A stretch of 64,000 nucleotides of DNA from CAWIUB01 sp963839995. GTDB taxonomy: Bacteria > Actinomycetota > Actinomycetes > Mycobacteriales > Jatrophihabitantaceae. Below the pieces are notes generated by a model, which saw nothing but the letters and a program-made list of their open reading frames with translations, did not search any database and was not told where the DNA came from. Each line of letters begins with the position of its first letter. Position 1 is the stretch's first letter. Where the stretch lies: positions 1 to 64,000 of the forward strand of contig CAWIXH010000015.1 of the NCBI GenBank assembly GCA_963839995.1. Direction: 5' to 3'. Both the position numbers and the translations under genes were made by a program. Shown in pieces: positions 55,816 through 63,629 of this stretch.

Positions 55816-56046
55816 GTCCCGAGCCTGTCACGGCAGCAGGCCAACAGCCCGTCCGCTACCAGCAACGGCTCCCCGCCCACGAGACCATCTCAATGACCGT
55901 GCCAAACCCATCGAGCATCCGCTCGATAGCGACCCATCTGATCGGTAATCCTGTCCTCCGGCGGGGTGCAGAACGAGACCTCTTTGTGTCAAGTGCGGGG
56001 GTCGGCCTGCTCCTGCACCGGGATTGTCGGCCGGTGCTCGCCGGCG

Positions 56047-57333
56047 TCAAGGTCGGTCCTGCCCGCGCCCGCGGCGCGGGCCCGGGCGGGGCTCCACCTG
56101 GACCCCTGCTGCGCTCCGGCGAGTTCGGCGCCTAGCAGGAGCAGGCGGGGATGTGAGCATGGCCTGCTCGCCGGTGGCGGTTCTAGGGTTGGGGGTGGCC
56201 CGGGAGTGGCTTGTCCGAAGAGCCGGTCTATCGGGGTGTGAGCCGGCCGCGCTGGATGCAGCGTCGTTCCCCGATTGCCCTCCCGGGTCCTTGCCGATGC
56301 CGGTGACGCGCCGGCGTGCGTCCTGAAGCATCCGCTCGTAGAGCGCGTCGCTGATCTTGCGTTTGAGCGAGCGCAGCGCGCACTTGCCGGTCATTCCGTC
56401 GGCGATCTTCTTGTCGTAGTAGGCGCGGCCCTCGCTGCCGCGGTGGCGGATCTGGCTGACCGCGGCCATGTGGATGACGTAGTTCAGCTGCCGGTTCCCG
56501 CGCCGGGACAGCCGGTAGATGACCCGGTCTCCGGAGGAGACCTCGATCGGGGCGGTGCCGTTGTAGGAAGCGAACCGGTGCCGGGTTGCAAACCGGCCGA
56601 TGTCGCGCACGTAGCCGAGCACCGTGCCAGCCACGATCGGCCCCACCCCGTAGATGTCGGTGGTCGAGGTTCCGGAGGCGGCCACGGCACGCGCGGTGCG
56701 CCGCCTGGCGTCGCGGCGCTGCGCGTCGAGGCGTTGCAGGTCGGCGACCAGGTCCCGGGCGAACTCGAGTTTCGCCTGCGTGATAGGGCAATCGGCGACG
56801 ATGCCGTCAAGGACCGCGACCGCCTGCCCAGCGGAGAGCTCTCTGCGGAACCCGCCGGGTGTCAGCTCGCAGAGCACGGTGTGCAGCCGGCATAGCAGTT
56901 GGGTGCGCAGCCGGCCCAGGTCCCGGTAGCGGCGTGACCAGATCCGCATCACCATCGTCTGGTCCTCGGCCTCTACCTGCGCCAGGTCGCGAGCGCGAAG
57001 TGCCGCGATGGCGACCGAGCGAGCATCATTGGGGTCGTTCTTGTTGATCTGCCCGGTGTTCAGCAGCCGCACCCGCGCGGCGAGCTTGGGCGGCACGTCG
57101 ACGACACGTTCCCCGACGGCGATCAGCTGCTGGGCCAGCAGCTGCCCCAGCCCGCGGGCTCCCTCGATCGCCCAGGTCCGCTTCGGCCAGTCAGCGGCCC
57201 ATTCCAGCAGCACCGCGGCCTGTCCGGCCGAGGCGCGCACCCGCACCTGGCCCAGCCCCTTCTCCCGCCCGTCCAGCGCGACCGCGGTGTGCGAGCCCTT
57301 GTGCGGATCGATCCCGATCATTACGCCAGCCAT
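56047..57333 (-). CDS. IS110-family DEDD transposase (copy 2)
   Basis: 428 residues, differing from copy 1 at residue 63 (Gly instead of Glu, from ctccag/ccccag on the plus strand). The DEDD residues, the helix-hairpin-helix and the serine domain are all kept. Residue 63 lies six residues after catalytic Glu57; whether the change matters cannot be told. Confidence 0.94.
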   Translation of the reverse strand: MAGVMIGIDPHKGSHTAVALDGREKGLGQVRVRASAGQAAVLLEWAADWPKRTWAIEGARGLGQLLAQQLIAVGERVVDVPPKLAARVRLLNTGQINKNDPNDARSVAIAALRARDLAQVEAEDQTMVMRIWSRRYRDLGRLRTQLLCRLHTVLCELTPGGFRRELSAGQAVAVLDGIVADCPITQAKLEFARDLVADLQRLDAQRRDARRRTARAVAASGTSTTDIYGVGPIVAGTVLGYVRDIGRFATRHRFASYNGTAPIEVSSGDRVIYRLSRRGNRQLNYVIHMAAVSQIRHRGSEGRAYYDKKIADGMTGKCALRSLKRKISDALYERMLQDARRRVTGIGKDPGGQSGNDAASSAAGSHPDRPALRTSHSRATPNPRTATGEQAMLTSPPAPARRRTRRSAAGVQVEPRPGPRRGRGQDRP

Positions 57334-57365
57334 CGTCGTTCACCTCCACAAGATCGAGCCGGCAG

Positions 57366-57556
57366 GAACACCGCGGCGGGCACGTCTGAATTCAGGACAG
57401 TGGCGCTCGCGCCTCTTCGGAGCCACACCGCGGGCAAGACACGACGAGCCGGCACCTCGTTCACAAGCCAGACCCGCAGGTCGGCAGACGGTTCCGGAGC
57501 CAGCCCGTCGCACCTCTCGGACGCTACGAGCGAGTCGAGCATCCGGGCGTCAGTTT
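57366..57556 (-). ncRNA. Candidate bridge RNA of the IS110 element (copy 2)
   Basis: Same sequence and guide layout as in copy 1: left-target guide at 57487-57493, right-target guide at 57457-57462, left-donor segment at 57412-57417 and right-donor guide at 57385-57391. The target here (cccgTC on the left side) matches the left guide aaccgTC less fully than the site of copy 1 does, while the right side (gttc after the core) matches equally. Confidence 0.7.
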
Positions 57557-57794
57557 CCATTCAGACGGGTCGGGCCCAGATACGCAGTGCGACCGCCGTT
57601 GACACACACCCGACGCCGGCGCAACGCCCGTCCAGCTCGGGTACGCCGATTACTTCGCGGACTTCGGGGTGCGTTGTCCGTCCCTGTGTGGGTGATTATG
57701 TGCGGCCGATGCAAAGCGAGTCGCTCGTAAGCGCTTCCCAATATGGCCGAAGGTCGCGCATGGCGGCTTCTTGCGAGCCGTTACATTGCCGATC

Positions 57795-58715
57795 ATGAGT
57801 TTGGCCGACCGGATTGCCAGCGGGTCGGGAGAGTTCCTCCTGTTTGCGTTGACACCGCCGCGCGCAGCCAGCGCCGGCGACCGGGCGCAAGAGATCGCCG
57901 ACGCCACCCTCGCTCGCCTCGGGCCCTTGGACGTCGATGGGTTAATCCTTTACGACCTCGCCGACGAAGCGGCGCGCAACCCGGCGCAGCGGCCCTTCCC
58001 GTTCATGCCGACCCTTGACCCGGCGGCCTTCCTCGCCGACAACCTCACTAACTGGGCAGCCCCGGTGATCGTCTACCGCGCGGTGGGCAAGTACTCACCT
58101 GCGCAGCTGCGGGCCTGGTTCGAGGAGCAAGATCCTTCGCGGGTGATGACGGTGCTGGTCGGAGCGGCCAGCCGCGGAAGCCGGTCACAGACGTCATTGA
58201 CGCAGGCGCAGGCACTGAGCCGCGAAGCGAACCCGGCGTTGTTGGTGGGCGGTGTCGCGATACCCGAGCGGCACAGTCGGCGCGACGACGAACATCTGCG
58301 ACTGCTGGCGAAGCAGGACGCGGGCAACCGCTTCTTCGTGACCCAGGTCGTCTACGACATCAACGCGGCGAAGAACCTGGTCTCCGACTACCACTACGCG
58401 TGCGCCGAGCGCGGCACCGGCGTCGCACCCATCGTCTTCACATTCTCGGTGTGCGGGTCGATGCGCACCCTGGAGTTCCTGCGCTGGCTCGGCGTTGACG
58501 TCCCGCGCTGGATCGAGAACGACCTCAGACACGCGACCGACCCGCTCGACGCGTCCTACCGGCTGGCTCTCGCCACGGCTACCGACCTCATCACCTACTG
58601 CCGCGATCTCGGCGTCCCGTTCGGCATCAACGTCGAAAGCGTGTCTATCCGGCGCGTCGAAATCGAGATGGCGGTGCATCTGGCGGTGCAACTCAGTGCG
58701 GAGCTTCGCGTGTGA
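57795..58715 (+). CDS. Methylenetetrahydrofolate reductase-like FAD enzyme
   Basis: About 306 residues from the ATG at 57795 (MSLADRIASGSGEFLLFALTPPRA); the frame begins slightly upstream. TIM-barrel MTHFR family: the N-terminal FALTPPR replaces the canonical FEFFPP, followed by VIVYRAVGKYSPAQLRAWF, TVLVGAASRGS, GGVAIPERH, NRFFVTQVVYD and APIVFTFSVCG. The canonical FEFxPP Glu used as an acid is missing (Ala-Leu-Thr), so it may act on another folate or one-carbon substrate. The gene sits right after the duplicated segment. Confidence 0.82.
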   Translation: MSLADRIASGSGEFLLFALTPPRAASAGDRAQEIADATLARLGPLDVDGLILYDLADEAARNPAQRPFPFMPTLDPAAFLADNLTNWAAPVIVYRAVGKYSPAQLRAWFEEQDPSRVMTVLVGAASRGSRSQTSLTQAQALSREANPALLVGGVAIPERHSRRDDEHLRLLAKQDAGNRFFVTQVVYDINAAKNLVSDYHYACAERGTGVAPIVFTFSVCGSMRTLEFLRWLGVDVPRWIENDLRHATDPLDASYRLALATATDLITYCRDLGVPFGINVESVSIRRVEIEMAVHLAVQLSAELRV

Positions 58716-59200
58716 CTTGGTCAGCCGTGCCGCGGTCGCGCGATTGAGCGGCAAGTGGATCCAGCGTGAGGCGGCCGCTCGCGATCCGCACGCAACGTCA
58801 CAACCTCGACGGGGGTATCGCCGATTAGGCGTGAACTTGACAAGCTGCTGGCCCCAATACGTTGCGGCGTTATGCGCGCGTTGTAGCGACACTCGCGCGG
58901 ACCAATACCGCGGGGTGCAGCGCTCAAGATTGTCCCCGCGCGGAAGGACCTAACCGCCCAGGGGCTCAGCTCAATAGAACTCCACAACCGCGTCATGATC
59001 GACTCGGTGTCACGTTCACCGAACTCGCCACCCCGCGTCTGACCACTTGCCGAGGCGCTGCCCGGCCCGCTCCCGAACTGCCGTCTTCCCATCAACTCGG
59101 CACCGCCCGTCCGTTACGAAGAACCCCGCCGCCGACTGGGCCGCGGTACGTGGGTGATCGCATAAGGCGACGTTCAGCGTCTCCGCATGCATGACCAGCG
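58716..59200. other. No gene seen
   Basis: About 485 bp between the MTHFR-like gene and a convergent gene end. Frames are short on both strands and none is recognised. Confidence 0.4.
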
Positions 59201-59734
59201 TCAGATGAAGCCGGGGTGCTCAGCCGCCAGGACGCCGGCCAGCGCCTTCAACTGGGGCAACGTCGCGCCAGGAACCATCTCCTGTCCGACGGTGCCTTCC
59301 GTCACGCTGATGAAATACCAGTTCGCGCCGACGCGAGGCAGCATCTGTCCCACACCTGTCCCGGCCACTTGCACGCCGTCGACCGCCTCGGTGTACGCCT
59401 CTGATCCGACGCCGGGCACAGGGATCAGCCGCAGAACGCCCTGCGTATCGTCGGTCTTCACCGTGTTATCCGGGTATTCGGCCAGTAGTACCTGGATATC
59501 CAGCTCCCAGTTCATGGCCGAGGTGTAGTACGTGCAGTTCGCGCCGCGGGTGGATTCGACGCCTGACGTCATCTGCCCATGCGACGAATCAGGTTGGTAC
59601 ACCCACTCGTGACCGCTGGCGGCTGACAGCGCCGACGGATTGATGCCGCGGCAGATGCGGCGGATTTGAGCCACCGGGACCAACGGGTCGGTGCTCCACT
59701 CCTGACCCGTGGCCGAAGTGCTGGCTGGCGACAC
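59201..59734 (-). CDS. Secreted-type hypothetical protein
   Basis: At least 177 residues. The domain part ICRGINPSALSAASG, SSHGQMTSGVESTRGANCTYYT, ELDIQVLLAEYPDN, WYFISVTEG is like small secreted actinobacterial proteins with two Cys (DUF3558-like in style, not a confident match). Upstream of the first ATG-like start the frame stays open through a Ser/Thr/Ala-rich linker (ASGTSTTVVAGASTGAAPAS) to about 59840, typical of the stretch after a lipoprotein signal. No signal sequence or lipobox was found, so the true 5' end is probably lost. Confidence 0.5.
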   Translation of the reverse strand: MSPASTSATGQEWSTDPLVPVAQIRRICRGINPSALSAASGHEWVYQPDSSHGQMTSGVESTRGANCTYYTSAMNWELDIQVLLAEYPDNTVKTDDTQGVLRLIPVPGVGSEAYTEAVDGVQVAGTGVGQMLPRVGANWYFISVTEGTVGQEMVPGATLPQLKALAGVLAAEHPGFI

Positions 59735-60048
59735 CGCTGATGCTGGCGCCGCGCCCGTTGAGGCGCCTGCAACGACAGTCGTCGACGTTCCCGACGCAGT
59801 CGGCGCCGCATCACGCGGGTGCGGGTTCGTCGATATGTGCGTGTGACGGTGTGAGAGATCGGGGTTCGGTCGATCGCGGCCGGCGCCGGGGACGAGTGGT
59901 GCCGCGACCTGGCCGTGCGGGTAGTGCCTGGCTTAGCGTTTGTGCAGGCGGTGCCGAGCCCCTTTGATCCGGGGGTCGTGCCGATGAGTTCCGTTGCGAT
60001 CAAACGTCGAAACACGCATAGCGCCCTTTGATGGATGGAGACGTGACG
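59735..60048. other. Linker-coding extension and intergenic DNA
   Basis: 59735-59850 is the open, Ser/Thr/Ala-rich upstream extension of the preceding minus-strand gene. 59850-60048 holds no recognisable gene. Confidence 0.35.
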
Positions 60049-60132
60049 ATGCGAGTGGTGGTCAGCGAGTTCATGAGCCTCGACGGCGTGGTCCAGGCGC
60101 CTGGTGGCGCCGAGGAGGACACCAGCGGCGAT
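60049..60132 (+). pseudogene. Dihydrofolate reductase (RibD C-terminal type) 5' fragment
   Basis: MRVVVSEFMSLDGVVQAPGG and EEDTSGD is the N-terminus of RibD-C/DHFR-like proteins, normally about 190 residues. The similarity ends at 60132, where reverse-strand DUF4386 sequence begins. A ribosome-binding site (GATGGAGACGTGACG) remains in front of it. Confidence 0.75.
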
Positions 60133-60502
60133 GTTGAGCGAGGCTGGGTCGGCGCCCCCGCCGAAGTCGTCCCGCAGGGTCACGACGGTCATCAGGCTGA
60201 TGAGGCCGGTGACGATCATCGCCGACTCCACGATGCGCGAGGCGACATAGCCCAGCGCGACCGATTCGTTCACCCGCTTCAGCACCGGAAAGAAGACGAC
60301 GGCGGTAGCAATGTTGGAGCTCGCCAAGAGGATCTCGAACAACGCGCCCAGAGAAATCCGTGCGTCGAGACCCCCCACCGAAGATGTGGTTGGCGTGATT
60401 GAGCACGGGGTCGTACAGGAAAACGGCAGGAATCGAGAAGACGAAGGTGCCGATGAACCAAAGCCCTGCGATACGTCGGGGCTTCTGAAGAGCATGCATC
60501 AT
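60133..60502 (-). pseudogene. DUF4386-like membrane protein, frameshifted and truncated
   Basis: Starts MMHALQKPRRIAGLWFIGTF with a first membrane helix (FVFSIPAVFLY), then after an extra G in a G-run near 60376 continues as LDARISLGALFEILLASSNIATAVVFF, RVNESVALGYVASRIVESAMIVTGLISLMTVVTL. The family has about six membrane helices (about 230 residues); only the first half remains. It is fused at 60132 to the 5' end of a DHFR-like gene. Confidence 0.75.
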
Positions 60503-60611
60503 TACCCCTTTCGTGACTGTATGGATGGGATGACAGGGGCGACGCTAGCCTCGGCACCGCAGAACGACTCGCGCCGGGCGCGAGTCCGCGAGCGCGGGGC
60601 CTGGGCCGCGG

Positions 60612-60812
60612 TTCACGGATCGTGAGCTCGAGGTGGCCGAGCTGATCGCCGAGGGGCTGACCGATCAGGCCATCGCCAGGCGCCTGTCCGTCGCGCCGCG
60701 GACAGCCGAGGCGCATGTGGAGAACATCCGGCGCAAGCTGGCGGTGCACTCGCGTGCCCAGATCGCGGCGTGGGTGACCGAGCACCGGCTGCGCCGTGGA
60801 GCGGCTCGGTAG
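60612..60812 (+). pseudogene. Orphan LuxR-type HTH fragment
   Basis: FTDRELEVAELIAEGLTDQAIA, RRLSVAPRTAEAHVENIRRKL and VHSRAQIAAWVTEHRLRRGAAR is a complete C-terminal LuxR HTH without an N-terminal domain and without its own start. It is nearly identical to the end of the gene at 61954-62976, and the match continues about 40 bp past the stop. It is therefore a duplicated gene end in inverted orientation. Confidence 0.85.
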
Positions 60813-61082
60813 TTCACCCGACGTACCCACCGGGGACGACCGCCCCAGCCGGGGGAACGAGGAGATTGCCGGTAGTTCACCCGATAGCCGCACCAGGCCG
60901 GGCGTTCTTAGCGTCAAGGCATGTCACACTCCACGAAGCCCAGCCCGCCGCCTGGCGGCGGGCCCTGCAGGTCGCGCGGCGGCGTCAGCCCGGGTCGGCA
61001 TGGTCACGCCGCTCGGTCGGCCCGAGCAAAGCCCGGAGACTGCCCGCGCATTCCTGGTGCGGGCCGGAAAGGCGCTGGGTTC

Positions 61083-61808
61083 GTGAACCCAACCCAGGTG
61101 ATACGAACCGATAGCCACGGCACCGCCGCGATCCGGCCGGTGCACCCGGCGGACCTGCCGGCGCTCGGCGGCTTCTTCGAGGATCTATCCGTCGAGAGCC
61201 GCTACCTCAGATTCTTCGCCCCGGTCAGGCCCACCGGCAGCCTGCTCCGCGTGCTATCCGGCGGGCCCGCCCATGTCGATGCCGTGGTTGCCGTCGCGGA
61301 CGGCGTCATCGTCGGGCACGCCATGGCCACGGACCGGACCGAGGCCCAAACCTTCGAGGATCCCTGCGGTGCCCGGGTGACCGACATCGGCGTGGTTGTC
61401 GCCGACGCCTGGCAGCGCCGGGGGGTGGGCGCGGCGCTGATGCGCGCGCTGATCACCCGGGCCCAGGCCCGAGGCGTGACGTCGCTGGCGATGGACGTGC
61501 TGCCCGGCAACCGGCGGGTGCTCGCCATGATCATCAGTCACTGGCCGGAGGCCGTCATCAGGCATTCCCCGGACGGCCTTGACATCCGCATCCCACTGCC
61601 GCGATTTCAGCTGCCACAGCCCCAGGGGCGCACCGCCCCCCAGCTGGTCCGGCCGCTGGTCACCGTCGGCGCTGTTGCGTTGATCGGTCGTGTGCGGCGT
61701 GATGCCGGTGCGCAGCGTGCGCGAGCCCACGATCACAAGCACGCTGTGAGTTGGTCGAAGGCAATCCGGATCCGGTTGTTGGGACGGCGATCGGCGCCGA
61801 GCTCGTAG
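61083..61808 (+). CDS. GNAT-family N-acetyltransferase
   Basis: About 241 residues. Core GNAT domain: AAIRPVHPADLPALGGFFEDLSVESRYLRFF, VTDIGVVVADAWQRRGVGAALMRALITRAQARG (motif A, acetyl-CoA pyrophosphate loop) and LPGNRRVLAMI. The beginning resembles the GNAT part of PatA/AcuA-like protein acylases (SxxSxYLRFF). The C-terminal 50 residues are basic low-complexity and overlap an IS6 relic on the other strand. Start GTG at 61083 is chosen because similarity starts soon after; the frame is open upstream to 60921. Confidence 0.82.
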   Translation: MNPTQVIRTDSHGTAAIRPVHPADLPALGGFFEDLSVESRYLRFFAPVRPTGSLLRVLSGGPAHVDAVVAVADGVIVGHAMATDRTEAQTFEDPCGARVTDIGVVVADAWQRRGVGAALMRALITRAQARGVTSLAMDVLPGNRRVLAMIISHWPEAVIRHSPDGLDIRIPLPRFQLPQPQGRTAPQLVRPLVTVGAVALIGRVRRDAGAQRARAHDHKHAVSWSKAIRIRLLGRRSAPSS

Positions 61809-61880
61809 TGGCCGCGGCGTAGGTTCCGTACGAACGCGTGCCCGGCCGCGATGGCCTTCAGCGAGCGGGCACGCTTGAGT
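61737..61880 (-). pseudogene. IS6-like transposase C-terminal fragment
   Basis: RPMCALKRARSLKAIAAGHAF and VRNLRRGHYELG resemble the end of IS6/IS240-family DDE transposases (xxKRxRSLxTIxxGHAF, xRRGHY). No catalytic residues remain. It overlaps the 3' end of the GNAT gene and precedes the LuxR gene end. Confidence 0.55.
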
Positions 61881-61953
61881 GCACACATGGGCCGTAGCAA
61901 ATCCGCCGCTTTCTCGCGGGCCGCGGCACGTCCCGGTGCGTACGTCGGGCGAA

Positions 61954-62976
61954 CTACCGAGGCGCTCCACGGCCGAGCCGGTGCTCGGTCACCCACGCCG
62001 CGATCTGGGCACGCGAGTGCACCGCCAGCTTGCGCCGAATGTTCTCCACATGCGCCTCGGCTGTCCGCGGCGCGACGGACAGGCGCGTGGCGATGGAACG
62101 ATTGGTCAGCCCCTCGGCGATCAGTTCGGCCACCTCGAACTCACGACCTGTGAGCCGCGGCCCCGTGTTCACGGGCTCGCACAGGAAACTGAGCATCGCA
62201 TCCAGGACCGCTGGCCAGTCGCCGTGGTAGAACAGGTGGCTCGAACCCGGCAGCGGGACCAGCGTCGCCCCGGGGATCAGCGCGGCGACCTCACGCCCCA
62301 GCGCGAACCTGGTGCCCCTATCCGCCTCGCGGTGCAGCACCGCCGTGGGCGCCCGGACCGCCGGGAGCAAGGCCCTGATGTCGGTGTCGTAATAGACCTC
62401 CAGCAGCCGGGCGGCCACGTCGGCCGAGGCGCTGGCCCGCTGGAACCGGGCGAACGCCTCCACCTCCTCCGCCGTAGGATCGGTGACGAAGGCCCCGGCC
62501 AGCGCCTTCAGCCCCAGGCCCCAATGGGCCCGCACCAGCGCCACGACCGAACTGCGGACCTCGGCAGGCGCCAGGTCCCTGCCGCTGGCACACATCCCGT
62601 ACAGCACGAGCGCCTCGACCCGATCCGGGTACTTCGCCGCCATCGCGGCGGCCAGCTGACCGCCCTGCGAGGCCCCGAACAGGCGGAAACGACTGGCGCC
62701 CACCGCGTCGGCCACCGCCAGCGCTGCGGCCACCTGCCCATCGAAGGACGGGTCAATCCCGTCCCGGTCGGACAGGCCGCAGCCGGGCTTGTCATAGCGG
62801 ATCACGGTAAACCGCTCGGCCAGCCGCTCCACGAAACCTCCGAAGGAAAACAGCTCCAGCTGCCCACGCAGATCAGTGATCCAGCCCGAGTCGCACAACA
62901 GCGCCGGGCCAGCACCCGCCGTCGAGTAAGCCACCCGACCCGCGGGCGTGGCGCAGTACCGGATCCTCGGCCTCAC
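61954..62976 (-). CDS. Alpha/beta hydrolase - LuxR HTH fusion regulator
   Basis: About 340 residues from the GTG at 62976 (VRPRIRYCATPAGRVAYSTAG); the frame is open up to 63063. The N-terminal two thirds is an alpha/beta hydrolase fold (ERFTVIRYDKPGCGLSDR, FRLFGASQGGQLAAAMA with a Ser in GASQGG, PLPGSSHLFYHGDWPAVLDAM). The C-terminal third is a LuxR HTH (LTGREFEVAELIAEGL, RSIATRLSVAPRTAEAHVENIRRKL). In such fusions the hydrolase domain probably senses a small molecule. Its C-terminus is duplicated, inverted, at 60612-60812. Confidence 0.87.
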   Translation of the reverse strand: MRPRIRYCATPAGRVAYSTAGAGPALLCDSGWITDLRGQLELFSFGGFVERLAERFTVIRYDKPGCGLSDRDGIDPSFDGQVAAALAVADAVGASRFRLFGASQGGQLAAAMAAKYPDRVEALVLYGMCASGRDLAPAEVRSSVVALVRAHWGLGLKALAGAFVTDPTAEEVEAFARFQRASASADVAARLLEVYYDTDIRALLPAVRAPTAVLHREADRGTRFALGREVAALIPGATLVPLPGSSHLFYHGDWPAVLDAMLSFLCEPVNTGPRLTGREFEVAELIAEGLTNRSIATRLSVAPRTAEAHVENIRRKLAVHSRAQIAAWVTEHRLGRGAPR

Positions 62977-63129
62977 CCGTCCAGGCTCGCACCGCCAGCC
63001 GACACAGTGAACAAGCAGCACCGGGTCCGGGCATGACCAAGACGATCCCAGCGATCCGCCCACAGCAGCCGATCGCCGTCACGCGCCGCTTGCGGCGCGG
63101 TGATCTTCGATCACCCGTACAACGCCGAA

Positions 63130-63313
63130 CATGCTTATCCGGTTAGCTCAGGTCGCGAGCCTCGCAAGCGCTCAGCACGTGCACCCTCAGCGTCCCGGCC
63201 ACCTCAATGCCCGACTCGGCGTACGAACGCGCCTGCCGCGCCTTGTCGATCAGGGAGACGCCGCTCTTGCGTGCAGGCATCATCTCCGTACCTGATCTAA
63301 CCGGATAAGCATG
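63130..63313. mobile_element. MITE-like element, 184 bp, with 8-bp target duplication
   Basis: Terminal inverted repeats of 24 bp with one mismatch (63130-63153 and 63290-63313; both start catgcttatccggttag when read inward). A perfect 8-bp direct repeat, ACGCCGAA, flanks it at 63122-63129 and 63314-63321. This is the structure of a non-autonomous transposon. No transposase with these ends is present in the window. Inside lies one small open frame on the minus strand. Confidence 0.9.
63143..63280 (-). CDS. Small ORF inside the MITE
   Basis: 45 residues (MPARKSGVSLIDKARQARSY, then AESGIEVAGTLRVHVL) starting with ATG behind GGAG at a 3-base distance from a second ATG; its stop lies in the left inverted repeat. 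Not recognised. It may be a fragment of a gene captured between the ends or the start of the parent transposase. Confidence 0.35.
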   Translation of the reverse strand: MPARKSGVSLIDKARQARSYAESGIEVAGTLRVHVLSACEARDLS

Positions 63314-63629
63314 ACGCCGAATATCGGCAGGTGCCCGAAGCGGACAGCCTCTGTCGCAGCGACGATATGTGCGACGTCAAGCGCCGCACGCTGGTGGGTT
63401 TCCAGTTGCCGTCGAGGGGCATCTGGCCGCGTCGCTACCGGCGGGATTTTGCGACCCGCGCGACTCGGAGATGGATATTGGGCGCGCGCCGCGTGCGTGG
63501 CCGGAAGGGACCGAACGCCGGTGTCGTTGCCAGCGGGCTGCCGGTGCGGTTCGATCCGATCGAACGCATCGGTTCAGCCGGCCGAGTGTTTCGCGGATAC
63601 AGCGTGGGTGCTACGGGGGAGGTGCCCGA
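63314..63629. other. No convincing gene
   Basis: An open frame runs from before the MITE through this stretch: joining the flanks across the element gives VIFDHPYNAE-YRQVPEAD in one frame, but it is not recognised. It ends within the glycosyltransferase start. A ribosome-binding site GGGGGAGGTG lies at 63614-63623. Confidence 0.35.

Larger units (their letters stand above)
55976..57564 (-). mobile_element. IS110-family insertion sequence, copy 2 (with known empty site)
   Basis: 1589 bp; offset 22026 from copy 1. The empty site at 8316-8330 (gcagaacGAcgggtcg) gives the exact insertion point: with the element present, left reads gcagaacGA and right reads GAcgggtcg. Only a GA dinucleotide is duplicated (TC on the transposase strand), the core expected for IS110-type recombination. 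It has no inverted repeats or longer target duplication. Confidence 0.95.
54919..57653. repeat. Segmental duplication, copy 2 (with IS110 inserted)
   Basis: Second copy of the 1146-bp segment at 7267-8412, interrupted by 1589 bp of IS110 (55976-57564). 2735 minus 1589 is exactly 1146. It shares all three frameshifts of the exonuclease gene. It therefore arose before the IS110 insertion and after the gene was already broken. Confidence 0.93.
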
